The position numbers and the translations under genes were made by a program. A DNA stretch of 56,573 bases from NCBI GenBank assembly GCA_013824115.1, contig PNNG01000039.1:1-56573 (forward strand). The letters run 5' to 3'. Positions 9,601 to 15,017 of this stretch are shown here, in pieces; the first letter of the stretch is position 1; each line of letters starts with the position of its first letter. Under the pieces are notes generated by a model, which ran no database searches, had not been told where the DNA came from, and was given only the letters and a program-made list of their open reading frames with translations. This stretch comes from Sphingobacteriaceae bacterium (GTDB lineage Bacteria; Bacteroidota; Bacteroidia; UBA7662).

Positions 9601-11627
9601 GCCGTGGCGACAGTGCATTGTTTACGCTCAGTCGTGGTATAGATGGGGTTATTTATGATGGCTGGTTGGGTGGTGCACCCGGCAATGCCAACGATTGGAA
9701 AACCGCTGCCAACTGGAGCTCGCAAATGAGCCCGCGCGATACCTCTAAAATCATCATCCCCAGCAGGCCCAACCTGCCTCGCATACAACGCAGCAGCACC
9801 CCCGCGCTCAACAGCTATGTATTGGCCAGCAATGGCTGGTTGAACCTGCTCGAAGATGCTACCCTTACCATCGACAGCGGTACCACCGATAGCCTTGCTG
9901 CCGACGGCCCGCTCTTCCGAATAGAAAGTGGTGCTGAGGTGATTACCCGGGGCGACAACAGCAAAATCATCATTGAGCCCAATGCCCGTTATGTGAATTT
10001 GAGCGCCAGCAACCCCCGATTAGAATCGCGCCAGCGCCTCACGGGTGTAAAGGGTTGGCGACAGCTCACCGCACCGGTGCGAACCACCTATGAAGATTTC
10101 CTCGACAGCCTCGAGACGCAAGGCTATACCGGTGCCAAATACGACAGCTTGCAGCCCAATGTACTGTGGTGGGCCGAAACCGATACGGGTACCACTAATC
10201 AAAGCTGGCGCAAACCCGCCATTGCCACCGATTCGGTATTGGTTGGCCGAGGCCATTTTGTGTATGTGTTCGATGGCGCCGCTTATCCGGCCCGGGTTAC
10301 AGGGGGTGGCAACTACCGCGATACCCTGCCGGTAACCCTCACGGCCACCGGTTTCGAAGCCGATTTAACCACTGACTTCACTTTTCCGGAACTTACATTT
10401 ACCGAAAGAACTTTGAGTACAGTAGCCGATACCGTAGGGGGGAATCGGTTTTTCCTCGACGAAAATGCGGCCGATGCAGGTTGGAACCTGCTGGGCAACC
10501 CCACCGCCAGTGTGTTGAACTGGGATGAAACGGGTGGGGCTTGGACCATGACCAACCTCGACAACACTTTTTATATTTGGGATCCGGCACTGAGCGGGGT
10601 AGGCGGCTACCGTTATTGGAATGGCACGGTGGGCAATATCAACGATACCACCCTTGAAACCGGCTTCCTGGCCCCTTGGCAATCGTTTTGGGTACACGCC
10701 AATGCAGCCAACCCCCAATTACGCGTAAACAATGCCGCCAAAAGCAACAGTGGCCAACGTTTTTACAGCCGCACCCAAGGCCAACCCCCCCATGTGGCCT
10801 TTACCGTGAATGGCCAGGGTATGGAAGCCAACAGCTTTGTAAGCTTCGGCTGGGAGGGCATTACTGGCCCCGACCGTTACGACGGCTACCAGCTCGAATC
10901 GTACAACGACGACTGGTTGATGCTGTACTCCAACAGCTCGCCCCGCCACCGCAAACCGTTGGTGATAAACCACCTGCCCGACCTGTTCAACGAAGAGTTG
11001 GCCGTGCCATTGCACCTCAGTGCAGCACGGGCTAGAGCTCCTATCTCTGGAAATTATTCCCTTTCTTGGAAAGTATCTGCCAACTGGCCCGCCGATTGGG
11101 GCCTGGCTTTGATGGATCACTACAAAGAGGAAGTTATTTTATTGGACCGCCGCAGCAAACACGAGTTCGCATACGATGCACCCGTAGCACCACAGGCACG
11201 CATGAGTACCGAAAATGGCGATTTCAGGATTCCTGGGGCGGTTTTGCATGAAAAACCCACCGATGTAAACGTACCGGTTTTCCGCCAACAGGCCGCTCCC
11301 AAGCGTCCATTTACCTTGGTAGTGATCCCCAATTACAGGGGTGAAACCATAAAATACCGGCCCGATCATCCGTATTTATACCCGCCCACACCCAATCCTT
11401 TTAACGAAGAAACAAAACTGGCCTTCTATTTGCCTAGTGCGGCACAGGTAACCTTAGAAGTAACCGATATGTACGGACGCATGGTAAGTCGCTTAGCAAA
11501 TCAGGAGTTCGCCGCCGGCACCCACGAAGTAATGTGGACCACGGCACAGCTCCAAGCAGGCACTTACGTGATCCGACTCGTGACCAGCGACTTTGTAAGC
11601 ACGCAGAAGGGAGTTAAAATTCGGTGA
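615..11627 (+). CDS. Giant T9SS-exported repeat adhesin
   Basis: A 3670-residue secreted surface protein, probably an adhesin or cell-surface fibre. A hydrophobic segment at about residues 32-49 ending AFS-QS is the signal peptide; an alternative Met at residue 13 (base 651) would give a more usual leader. Residues about 60-1600 and 1680-2400 are Gly/Thr/Ala/Asn-rich beta repeats with motifs such as TKxGxGxLTLTxANTFxG, the autotransporter-associated (PATR) beta-strand repeat; the first five form modules of about 137 residues. Near 1625 and 3014 are W..G...NW modules. A Big-1/invasin-like stretch lies at about 2537-2630, a YDG-type repeat (KVYDGTT) near 2777, and three GGxGxGD loops near 2742, 2861 and 2991. 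The last 80 residues (PNPFNEET... to GTYVIRLV) match a type A T9SS sorting domain. The stop overlaps the next start. Function is inferred from domain type only. Confidence 0.88.
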   Translation: MERLLLSVRVIQMQVFLSHFFRRFTSAPVRGTSLVVLVCFMLLGTAAFSQSKNSIASGNWNNPAIWSPAGVPDGTALTVINPAHTVTLTGPITHAELVRVNGIMNLAGFAFNIGDLDGTGTITSATAATLTVGSKNAANTFAGAINGAVTLAKTGTEVLTISGTSAYTGATQVQQGTLRVVNNSSLGATSAVTVSSGATLMVSGGFTTDRNITLNGTGVGSNGALVNETGTNTLSGAITLASASSISVAAGTLNLTAATAINMSTFALSFNNPGAATISGGIAGSGTFTKTGAGVLTLTSANTFSGDKVISAGAINVQNASALGSAGAITVNSGAALQIQGGITFARPVTVNGTGISNTGAIRNISGNNTLSGLITLASAARIQSDANTLTLSAATAISATNQNLTLGGSGAISITGIIATGTGTLTKDGAGTATLTAANTFTGGTTISAGAINVQNANALGTAGAIVVNSGGAFQIQGGLTFARPLTINGTGVSNTGAILNVSGDNTLSATISMGSAARIQSNAGTLTLSNAASITATNQNFTVSSGTGAAVTVSGTIGIGSGTVTKEGQGVTTFSVANPYTGNTTINDGALIPTVANAFGTTGNIIVTSNGTLRFNTLITFSRPVSITGAGRSNVGAIQHVAGGATLASNVTITGNARINSDAGTFILSNAGTITGTSQTLTLGGAGNITFNRAIGLTTGPVTKDGGGTVTLNEQSTYTGVTSVTAGTLIYGDNNIVGTGNLTVTGGTLNIGVFNDTVAVFTVTGGAVTGTGTIFAQGDYAFQGGTIGINLGGDVGLIKSGTGTATLTGANSFTGQVWIQNGTLSVSSMNTWPSPTATSNLGSPNSAANATIRLGSTTTTGVLLYTGTGQSTDRNLELAGTTGGGTITHNGSGVLTFGGSMTATGSGNKTFTLGGANTANNVFNPDIPDGPSGITSLTKADAGRWILPNAKAFTGAVAINGGFLEVENSGALGVGGTVTLAAAATLDIDGSLTLTHPFVLNGAPPAAGAIRAITGSTTIAGQITATFNATHRLDAAAGAQLTYAGTPAFDHSTRIITFQGAGNHVVPLGSNFIGSTGSLTKEGSGTLTMNGSRFTTGPTTLTAGTIVLGGNNRFDPASLLTVNGGTFNLNGFSQTVNGLAGSGGNITTTVAATCSLIIDNSSGTARTYAGTINHSVGIITVRKLGTTDQTFTGSSNYTGQTYINGGRLIASVIANAGLASSIGFGTAASASAIVIENGQLQHSSTTARNTARAIQLIGSGTIENTNTGTLTLNGGITGTNTNLTLNTTSGALTVAMVGISIGTGTVTKTGGGTLIQSTANTYTGATIIAAGTLQVGNAGAIPATSRLTNNATLNLTTFSITVAGIQGTTAGALVQTSSPLVNVTFTINASGTDTLNYAGRIVNGAGTSTVAVTKAGTYTQVFSGNNTYSGITNINGGVLRANSSGAFSPNSRHSLANVAGVELDMTGYDMALQSIEGGGATGGTVTLGTALLRLTASSLTYTYSGRILGDGLAGGIQKEGSGIFVLANSPEYEGFTRVRAGILRAGADIDFAGTLIIVDSTAGTRFDCGTFASSAPFLSFNSTRQVGGTWGSLSSAATNRTDARFSSGSPGTIFIDDGRREGYWLGTVSSNWFTPGNWHDNIVPTTTTEVVLEDMSINAPVLNGTGNCGNLIILPGANLTLQGTSTLNVYLEIFNNGVLIPNSSTVVLRRTTGITRVIARPNGVDPDFARVEYLGTGTVRFQTSVASPVYLTGSLVNSSTGTIDFRGKDFRCGLLEGTGTLTNSLGFPTIINIEATTGTGTFSGIINNGVGGIALVKTGASIQVLSGTNTFVNGVTLGGGTLRVLDNANALGTGILTINGTTPTLELSRTSAGTLTLPNNVVVAANASIVPNVNVLGAGTTFTLGTLSIGAQTLTIAGGANVNSGTAQLNFGAVTHTGIPTYTVNNPSAGGITRLSLGALTGSTFRTFFNGNGEVVQTGAWTIATSANDSAINYNGTGQLILNQTNVLSDRINVLSGTLVAADNAAALGTASNVYLRGGRLVLRGDAPLNFGRPLFKPTDVGVLVSDRTTPGAGVIHTMGNFTLQNTGTDTILVDIGSNVTSGTGGVAVATLATVTTTNYNVDTNAVFQLTSFNGNHIITKRGLGQMRVSGNVTTRSNQITTIAQGSLRLEAANALTATANIALNIDSGAVLELAADANTTFNGTNVTIRGTTQAIRIDRATTAATDVTHTINNLNWNVNNLELEVQRGSNITGTALGILSMSNLTQNTGSRTYNYLTRPFARVSWPNYTVSNAGVVVNHRGQGILGQLNGTTISTLTGTVFNQLGSGQLWLNGSNGTLQTTLNIDSGQLVLEGRQQVRIINLNAVGQVNPLDDTSFTLSMAFTGVRQAPRLYGSTASTAQFQSDTRFTPGSTGLLGLKGYLEFRTNPAGGRSSLPLAAAPVIQVRDSTGLLISNAQNNISVRAFLSQTDTLGRGVLRGDSTENMVIDSVRFDSLRLGGIVGFFYRIAFVVDSLVTPAIESPNLTLSPGPIDPSKSSVIFSVDTAIANGRDSVLITVLIQDIDSNKIINEEVFVTQPLGKLATITALNGGLSNVDGLAIFSVKATVADSIDFKAIVEVDGDAPFGDSARVYFIPGPPFRLAFRFQPYTTAVDNIFIPPVTIQIFDSLDNKMWTDTNRVSLSLVPFGVINGTSTITERSGDVEFPIISISNGGSYVMQASLPPYSLTVNSLSFDIFENLYFGGSGDGHEGHLAREQNLNGQFALRIGGTFVAQGKVYDGTTNLGGTGVLSSALTLRGLVPEFPNVDLDSVNYRFISPAIGENRVVLVNNLFLSGSDLDEYVSSLSDGPSGFATIKGQNYFGGNGRGDNQVQSDTLFLDGPEPIPARLRFEPGPGDQLANEPFRLTAQLLSADNRLVPFGVDTAILAFFANPTAASLGGTLTRSFSGGKAVFDDISIDRSGTNFQLSVEAVSLPVVIDSSVSQSFDVYQIYSGGDGRGDSALFTLSRGIDGVIYDGWLGGAPGNANDWKTAANWSSQMSPRDTSKIIIPSRPNLPRIQRSSTPALNSYVLASNGWLNLLEDATLTIDSGTTDSLAADGPLFRIESGAEVITRGDNSKIIIEPNARYVNLSASNPRLESRQRLTGVKGWRQLTAPVRTTYEDFLDSLETQGYTGAKYDSLQPNVLWWAETDTGTTNQSWRKPAIATDSVLVGRGHFVYVFDGAAYPARVTGGGNYRDTLPVTLTATGFEADLTTDFTFPELTFTERTLSTVADTVGGNRFFLDENAADAGWNLLGNPTASVLNWDETGGAWTMTNLDNTFYIWDPALSGVGGYRYWNGTVGNINDTTLETGFLAPWQSFWVHANAANPQLRVNNAAKSNSGQRFYSRTQGQPPHVAFTVNGQGMEANSFVSFGWEGITGPDRYDGYQLESYNDDWLMLYSNSSPRHRKPLVINHLPDLFNEELAVPLHLSAARARAPISGNYSLSWKVSANWPADWGLALMDHYKEEVILLDRRSKHEFAYDAPVAPQARMSTENGDFRIPGAVLHEKPTDVNVPVFRQQAAPKRPFTLVVIPNYRGETIKYRPDHPYLYPPTPNPFNEETKLAFYLPSAAQVTLEVTDMYGRMVSRLANQEFAAGTHEVMWTTAQLQAGTYVIRLVTSDFVSTQKGVKIR

Positions 11628-12148
11628 TGTTTCGATGGGTTATACTAACGTTCTTTGTTTTCTTGAGTGCGCTTTCAAGCGCACAAACTGGTAGGGACTT
11701 CCCTGCAGGAGTAGCAAGAGCAAATATTTCGGTATCTGCTTCGGCTTCGTTGCTCGACAATATCTCGCTCACTACAATGCGTGATGTAACGCTCAATTCG
11801 CCTAATGCCAACGAAGGTTACGTTTTGGTTAATCCGAACAACAGTACCAATGCAGGCATGATGCGCATTTCGGGACGTCCAGGCAAAGCCATCCGGATTA
11901 CCTACCTTGCAGCAGAAACGCTGTTAGAAGAAAGTGGAACAGGCGGGGTAGTAAAAGCAAACTATCGTATCAGCGGCTTTGAATCAGATAATCAGGCAGC
12001 AAGTGTCATACTCGACATTGGAGAAGCCAATGTAAAAATCGGCCCAGAAGGTCATTATTACATTTGGTTAGGAGCATTGCTCGATGTGACCAAAGCCAAG
12101 CCAGGTTCGTATGTGTCGGAGTTCATCATGGAAATTGAAGGAAACTGA
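11627..12148 (+). CDS. Secreted DUF4402-like subunit
   Basis: A 173-residue exported protein with a signal peptide cleaved at about residue 19 (LSSA-QT). The body is beta-rich, and the C-terminus (IWLGALLDV...KPGSYVSEFIMEIEG) follows the DUF4402 pattern of a Gly-rich strand, a PGxY turn and a final beta strand. DUF4402 proteins resemble pilin-like subunits and often sit beside PapD-like chaperones, as here. The ATG overlaps the adhesin stop by one base (TGATG), so translation is probably coupled; a GTG one codon earlier is possible but less likely. It may be a minor subunit of the surface structure. Codons look more AT-rich than in the adhesin. Confidence 0.75.
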   Translation: MFRWVILTFFVFLSALSSAQTGRDFPAGVARANISVSASASLLDNISLTTMRDVTLNSPNANEGYVLVNPNNSTNAGMMRISGRPGKAIRITYLAAETLLEESGTGGVVKANYRISGFESDNQAASVILDIGEANVKIGPEGHYYIWLGALLDVTKAKPGSYVSEFIMEIEGN

Positions 12149-12756
12149 TGCGGACTTTGACTTACATAGCGATACTCACATTGTGCTCTAACTTTGGATT
12201 TGCACAACGAATCAATTTCAGCACTTTTGTTCAGGGAGAGGATATCATCATTACTTTGCTAGATCAAGCAACGTTGAATTTTAATCGCAAGCAGCAAGTT
12301 ATAGTGGTTGGTGATCCGAGCATAGTATCAGTAAATCTTACCGATGATGCTACTCTGGTAGTAGAAATTGATGCTCCTATTGAATACGACATCACCGCGG
12401 CCATTACTTGGGACAAGGGATTGAGTATTAACGGCTCCGATACAGGCATTACTGTTCCATTTGAATTTCGGTTTGCCTACAATAATACGGGTGAACTTAC
12501 AGATGTTGAGCGCCGAGCAAGTGCAGTTCAAATTCCACCCATGTTCCATACCGTAACTTTTCCAATGCGGAGGAGAACCGCAGGTGGACCACCTCCACCT
12601 CCGCCAACCCCCGAACATGGTGGCTACGTTCGGCCACGAGGAAAGGCTTATTTGTTCGTCTACGGTAATTTGGGGCCCATACCAGACAATATTCGTTCGG
12701 GGAACTACGCTGGCGATATCCAATTAAGTATTACTTATGCTGACAATACTTTTTAA
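12148..12756 (+). CDS. Secreted protein, possible minor pilus-like subunit
   Basis: A 202-residue exported protein with a signal peptide ending near residue 19 (GFA-QR). No family is recognised with confidence. The C-terminal strand pattern (SGNYAGDIQLSITY) resembles the end of DUF4402 subunits. An unusual Gly-Gly plus six-proline loop lies near residues 147-155, just after an RRR basic cluster. It starts by one-base overlap with the previous stop and its own 3' end overlaps the next gene by 20 bases, so it belongs to the adhesin operon. A structural or tip subunit is an inference from position and strand pattern. Confidence 0.65.
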   Translation: MRTLTYIAILTLCSNFGFAQRINFSTFVQGEDIIITLLDQATLNFNRKQQVIVVGDPSIVSVNLTDDATLVVEIDAPIEYDITAAITWDKGLSINGSDTGITVPFEFRFAYNNTGELTDVERRASAVQIPPMFHTVTFPMRRRTAGGPPPPPPTPEHGGYVRPRGKAYLFVYGNLGPIPDNIRSGNYAGDIQLSITYADNTF

Positions 12757-13207
12757 TTGGAAATGGCTGATGGCCTTAATCATCTCGTTGGCTTGCATGA
12801 GGAGCGTTTCGGCACAATTCATTCGCATGACCATTAACCTGCCACCTGGTTTTGAAGCCAAGCCTGACCCGTCTTTTCCTCAGGTACTAGAGGCACCTGT
12901 TGACGGATCAACGAATTTCGCTCGCCAAGGCATCCGTTGGATAGAGTTCAGATCTCGCGAAAATGTGCAATTGTCTATTCAGGCCCGCTTCGAACCGCGG
13001 CCAGGTGCTATGGCAACCATGTACTACCTAAACAACAACACCACTGATTTTAATGCTGCTAAAATTTTACCACCATTCAAATCTACGGTGACCATATATG
13101 ACGGACCACGCTTAATGCGCGATTTTCCGGAAGATGTAGTGTATCTCTCCGCTTGGTTGGGTTTGCCAGCCGAAAGAGGAGGATTGTTAACCATAGAATT
13201 CCACTAA
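12737..13207 (+). CDS. Small secreted protein of the surface-structure operon
   Basis: A 156-residue exported protein. The hydrophobic leader ends at SVSA-QF (about residue 26), and a later Met at residue 12 is an alternative start. The mature part is predicted to be beta-rich (INLPPGFE..., VQLSIQARF, TVTIYDGPR, GLLTIEF) and has no recognised domain. The final GLLTIEFH strand resembles the closing strand of pilin-like subunits. It overlaps the previous gene by 20 bases and ends the first transcription block; a gap of about 240 bases with a separate promoter follows. Its role is unknown; another minor subunit is the simplest reading. Confidence 0.6.
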   Translation: MLTILFNWKWLMALIISLACMRSVSAQFIRMTINLPPGFEAKPDPSFPQVLEAPVDGSTNFARQGIRWIEFRSRENVQLSIQARFEPRPGAMATMYYLNNNTTDFNAAKILPPFKSTVTIYDGPRLMRDFPEDVVYLSAWLGLPAERGGLLTIEFH

Positions 13208-13269
13208 ATGAACCATAAACGATTGCATGAACCAATTCCATTATTGCCATGACCAACCGCCGCGGTTCG

Positions 13270-13284
13270 ACAGGCTAGGCCTGT
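13270..13284. repeat. Short inverted repeat after the adhesin operon
   Basis: ACAGGC and GCCTGT flank TAG. It lies about 60 bases after the stop at 13207 and sits in a phrase (ggttcgacaggct) of the kind common between genes in Bacteroidota. No T-tract follows, so a terminator role is doubtful. Confidence 0.35.
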
Positions 13285-13360
13285 TCCCCGCAACATTCAA
13301 AGCGATGAGGTTCGCTCAATAAAACCTTTTTTTAAAAGAAGCTTCTTCCGCTGAAACCGA

Positions 13361-13368
13361 TAAATTTG
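13361..13368 (+). promoter_or_regulatory. Candidate -7 box TAAATTTG
   Basis: Exact match to the Bacteroidota -7 consensus TAnnTTTG, 77 bases upstream of the DUF4402 subunit ATG at 13446. I see no clear -33 TTTG at the usual distance. It would let this subunit be expressed separately from the adhesin operon, as expected for an abundant structural subunit. Confidence 0.45.
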
Positions 13369-13445
13369 ACCGGTATTGGCAGAAATCAAATAGAAAAACC
13401 AAAACAATCAAAACAACTAAAACCATTAATTAAAAATTCAACACA

Positions 13446-14099
13446 ATGAAAACAATTTTCAAATCACTTCTGTTCGTTGCCCTTTTCGGTGGCATCGCAA
13501 CTTCGGCCAACGCTCAAAGTTTGGGTGCTACGGCTAACACAGGTGCAACTGCTCGTATCTTGAAGCAAATCACCTTGCTAACGGATACGGTTCAGTTTGG
13601 TGCCGTGGCTGCTGGTATCGATACGCCATTCCTTAGCCCCACCGATCCTAGCCAAAATACAAACGTAGGTTTTAACGCCCGCGTAGGTCGTCTAGTAGTA
13701 GACGCTTCTCCTAACGAACCTGTTCGTGTAGAGTTTGACTCGGTTCTTACCATGTATTTTAACGGCGTAACTACTGTTGCTGGTGCTGACTCGCTCATTC
13801 ACTTTGTGCCACAAATTTCAGTTAAAGACAGCACTTTGGCCTGGAGTGTAGGCCATGTGACGGGTGCTACACTTTTGTCGAAAGATATACCTGCGACGAA
13901 TACCAACGTAGCCGCCACCAACAACACCGGCTTTGGTCCTTTCGGCATAGTTCAAACTCAAACCCTTGAAAAGGCAACTTTGTGGATCGGTGGCAAGTTG
14001 TATGCTTCTCCGGCTTTGAATGATTTAATCACTTCGGCTAATACCAGAACCGGTCGTTACGTAGGCTCGTTGAGTTTCAACGTGATCTATCAAAACTAG
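13446..14099 (+). CDS. DUF4402 domain protein, probable major subunit
   Basis: A 217-residue exported protein with a clear signal peptide cut at ANA-QS (residue 24). The mature part starts with a short strand (ATANTGATARILKQITL), continues with TDTVQFGAVAAG, and ends with the GRYVGSLSFNVIYQN closing strand. That is the DUF4402 layout of a compact pilin-like beta protein. It has its own upstream TAAATTTG box and a strong hairpin terminator right after it, unlike its overlapping neighbours, which suggests a separately and perhaps abundantly expressed subunit. The chaperone and usher-like genes follow directly. Function is inferred from family and context. Confidence 0.78.
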   Translation: MKTIFKSLLFVALFGGIATSANAQSLGATANTGATARILKQITLLTDTVQFGAVAAGIDTPFLSPTDPSQNTNVGFNARVGRLVVDASPNEPVRVEFDSVLTMYFNGVTTVAGADSLIHFVPQISVKDSTLAWSVGHVTGATLLSKDIPATNTNVAATNNTGFGPFGIVQTQTLEKATLWIGGKLYASPALNDLITSANTRTGRYVGSLSFNVIYQN

Positions 14100-14114
14100 A
14101 CCAAACTATCTTTT

Positions 14115-14142
14115 GCCCGGCAGCTTAGAATAGCTGTCGGGC
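14115..14142 (+). terminator. Hairpin terminator after the DUF4402 subunit
   Basis: GCCCGGCAGCT pairs with AGCTGTCGGGC (one G-T wobble) around a short loop, followed by an A/T-rich run. It lies 15 bases after the stop at 14099. It probably limits read-through so the subunit is made in excess over the chaperone and usher. Confidence 0.7.
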
Positions 14143-14145
14143 AAT

Positions 14146-14153
14146 TATATTTG
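14146..14153 (+). promoter_or_regulatory. Candidate -7 box TATATTTG for the chaperone-usher genes
   Basis: Exact TAnnTTTG match, directly after the terminator hairpin and 16 bases before the chaperone ATG at 14170. It would start a second transcript covering the chaperone, usher-like, FliF/FliG-like and lipoprotein genes. Confidence 0.5.
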
Positions 14154-14169
14154 AAAAAAAACTTTGCAC

Positions 14170-15000
14170 ATGAAAAGAATTTTCTTGTTGCTTTTGGCAT
14201 TAGCGCCTTTAGCTAACCTTTCTGCCCAGCTATCCTTAGCACCCACTGCTGTTTACTTAGATAAAAATGGCATTGGCAATTTGTTCATCACGAACAATTC
14301 AGGAGTGCCGCAAGAAATTTCAATTAACTTCCAGTTTGGTTATTCCGATCAAGATGAAAATGGCGTATTGATTATGCAATATGCCGATAGTGCGAACAAA
14401 AAGACTTGGGGTTTGGATGGTTACGTAAAAGCGTTTCCCCGCACCTTTATTTTACCCCCAGGCCAACAGCAGTTGGTACGCTTGCAATTGTCGCGCTTTC
14501 CACGCACCTCGCCTCAAGGAACCTATTTCACGCGCCTCAAAGTAGGCAGCTCAGGCCAAACGGCTGATATAGGTGCCGACGCAGCCGATGGAGCTGTGGC
14601 CACGCGTATCAATATGCGTTTTGAACAAGTGATTGTGGCGTTTTACAAATTTGGTACAGTTAATACTGGCCTGAACATCGAGCGTTCTGAAGTCAAAATT
14701 GACACCAGCAATACGCTAACCTTAGATACATGGTACCGAGCCATGGGTAATTCACCTTACTTGGGCTCTGTTTCTATGACCATAAAAGCACCAAATGGCC
14801 AAGTGATTGCCCAAGGAAAGCAGTCTGTTGCCATGTATTTCAGCGGCAAGCGGCGCAATCGCTTCAAGTTTGAGGAAAAGTTAACTCCGGGAAAATACGA
14901 CGTGGAAATGAAGTTTGAAACACTAAGGAATGATATTCCTGGTGAAGATTTGGTACAAGGTCCACCTTATACCTATCGGACAAGCTTCCAAGTCCGCTAG
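14170..15000 (+). CDS. PapD-like periplasmic chaperone
   Basis: A 276-residue exported protein with a leader ending LSA-QL (about residue 19). The N-terminal half has chaperone features: APTAVYLD at the first strand, GNLFITNNSG, then PRTFILPPGQQQLVRL, the conserved Pro-Pro-Gly-Gln loop plus strand that donates to subunits, followed by GTYFTRLKV. A second Ig-like part runs to residue 276. PapD-like chaperones fold DUF4402/pilin-like subunits in the periplasm and deliver them to an usher, and both partners are adjacent. I chose the ATG at 14170 over a TTG two codons earlier because it gives a clean MKRIFLLLL leader. The gap to the usher-like gene is 17 bases. Confidence 0.8.
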   Translation: MKRIFLLLLALAPLANLSAQLSLAPTAVYLDKNGIGNLFITNNSGVPQEISINFQFGYSDQDENGVLIMQYADSANKKTWGLDGYVKAFPRTFILPPGQQQLVRLQLSRFPRTSPQGTYFTRLKVGSSGQTADIGADAADGAVATRINMRFEQVIVAFYKFGTVNTGLNIERSEVKIDTSNTLTLDTWYRAMGNSPYLGSVSMTIKAPNGQVIAQGKQSVAMYFSGKRRNRFKFEEKLTPGKYDVEMKFETLRNDIPGEDLVQGPPYTYRTSFQVR

Positions 15001-15017
15001 AGAAATTTATATTGTAA

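Noticed and set aside
8841..9640. Calling the giant protein an RTX toxin from its GGxGxGD loops
   Set aside because: Only three isolated loops occur, there is no nonapeptide array, and the C-terminus is a T9SS sorting domain rather than a type I signal.
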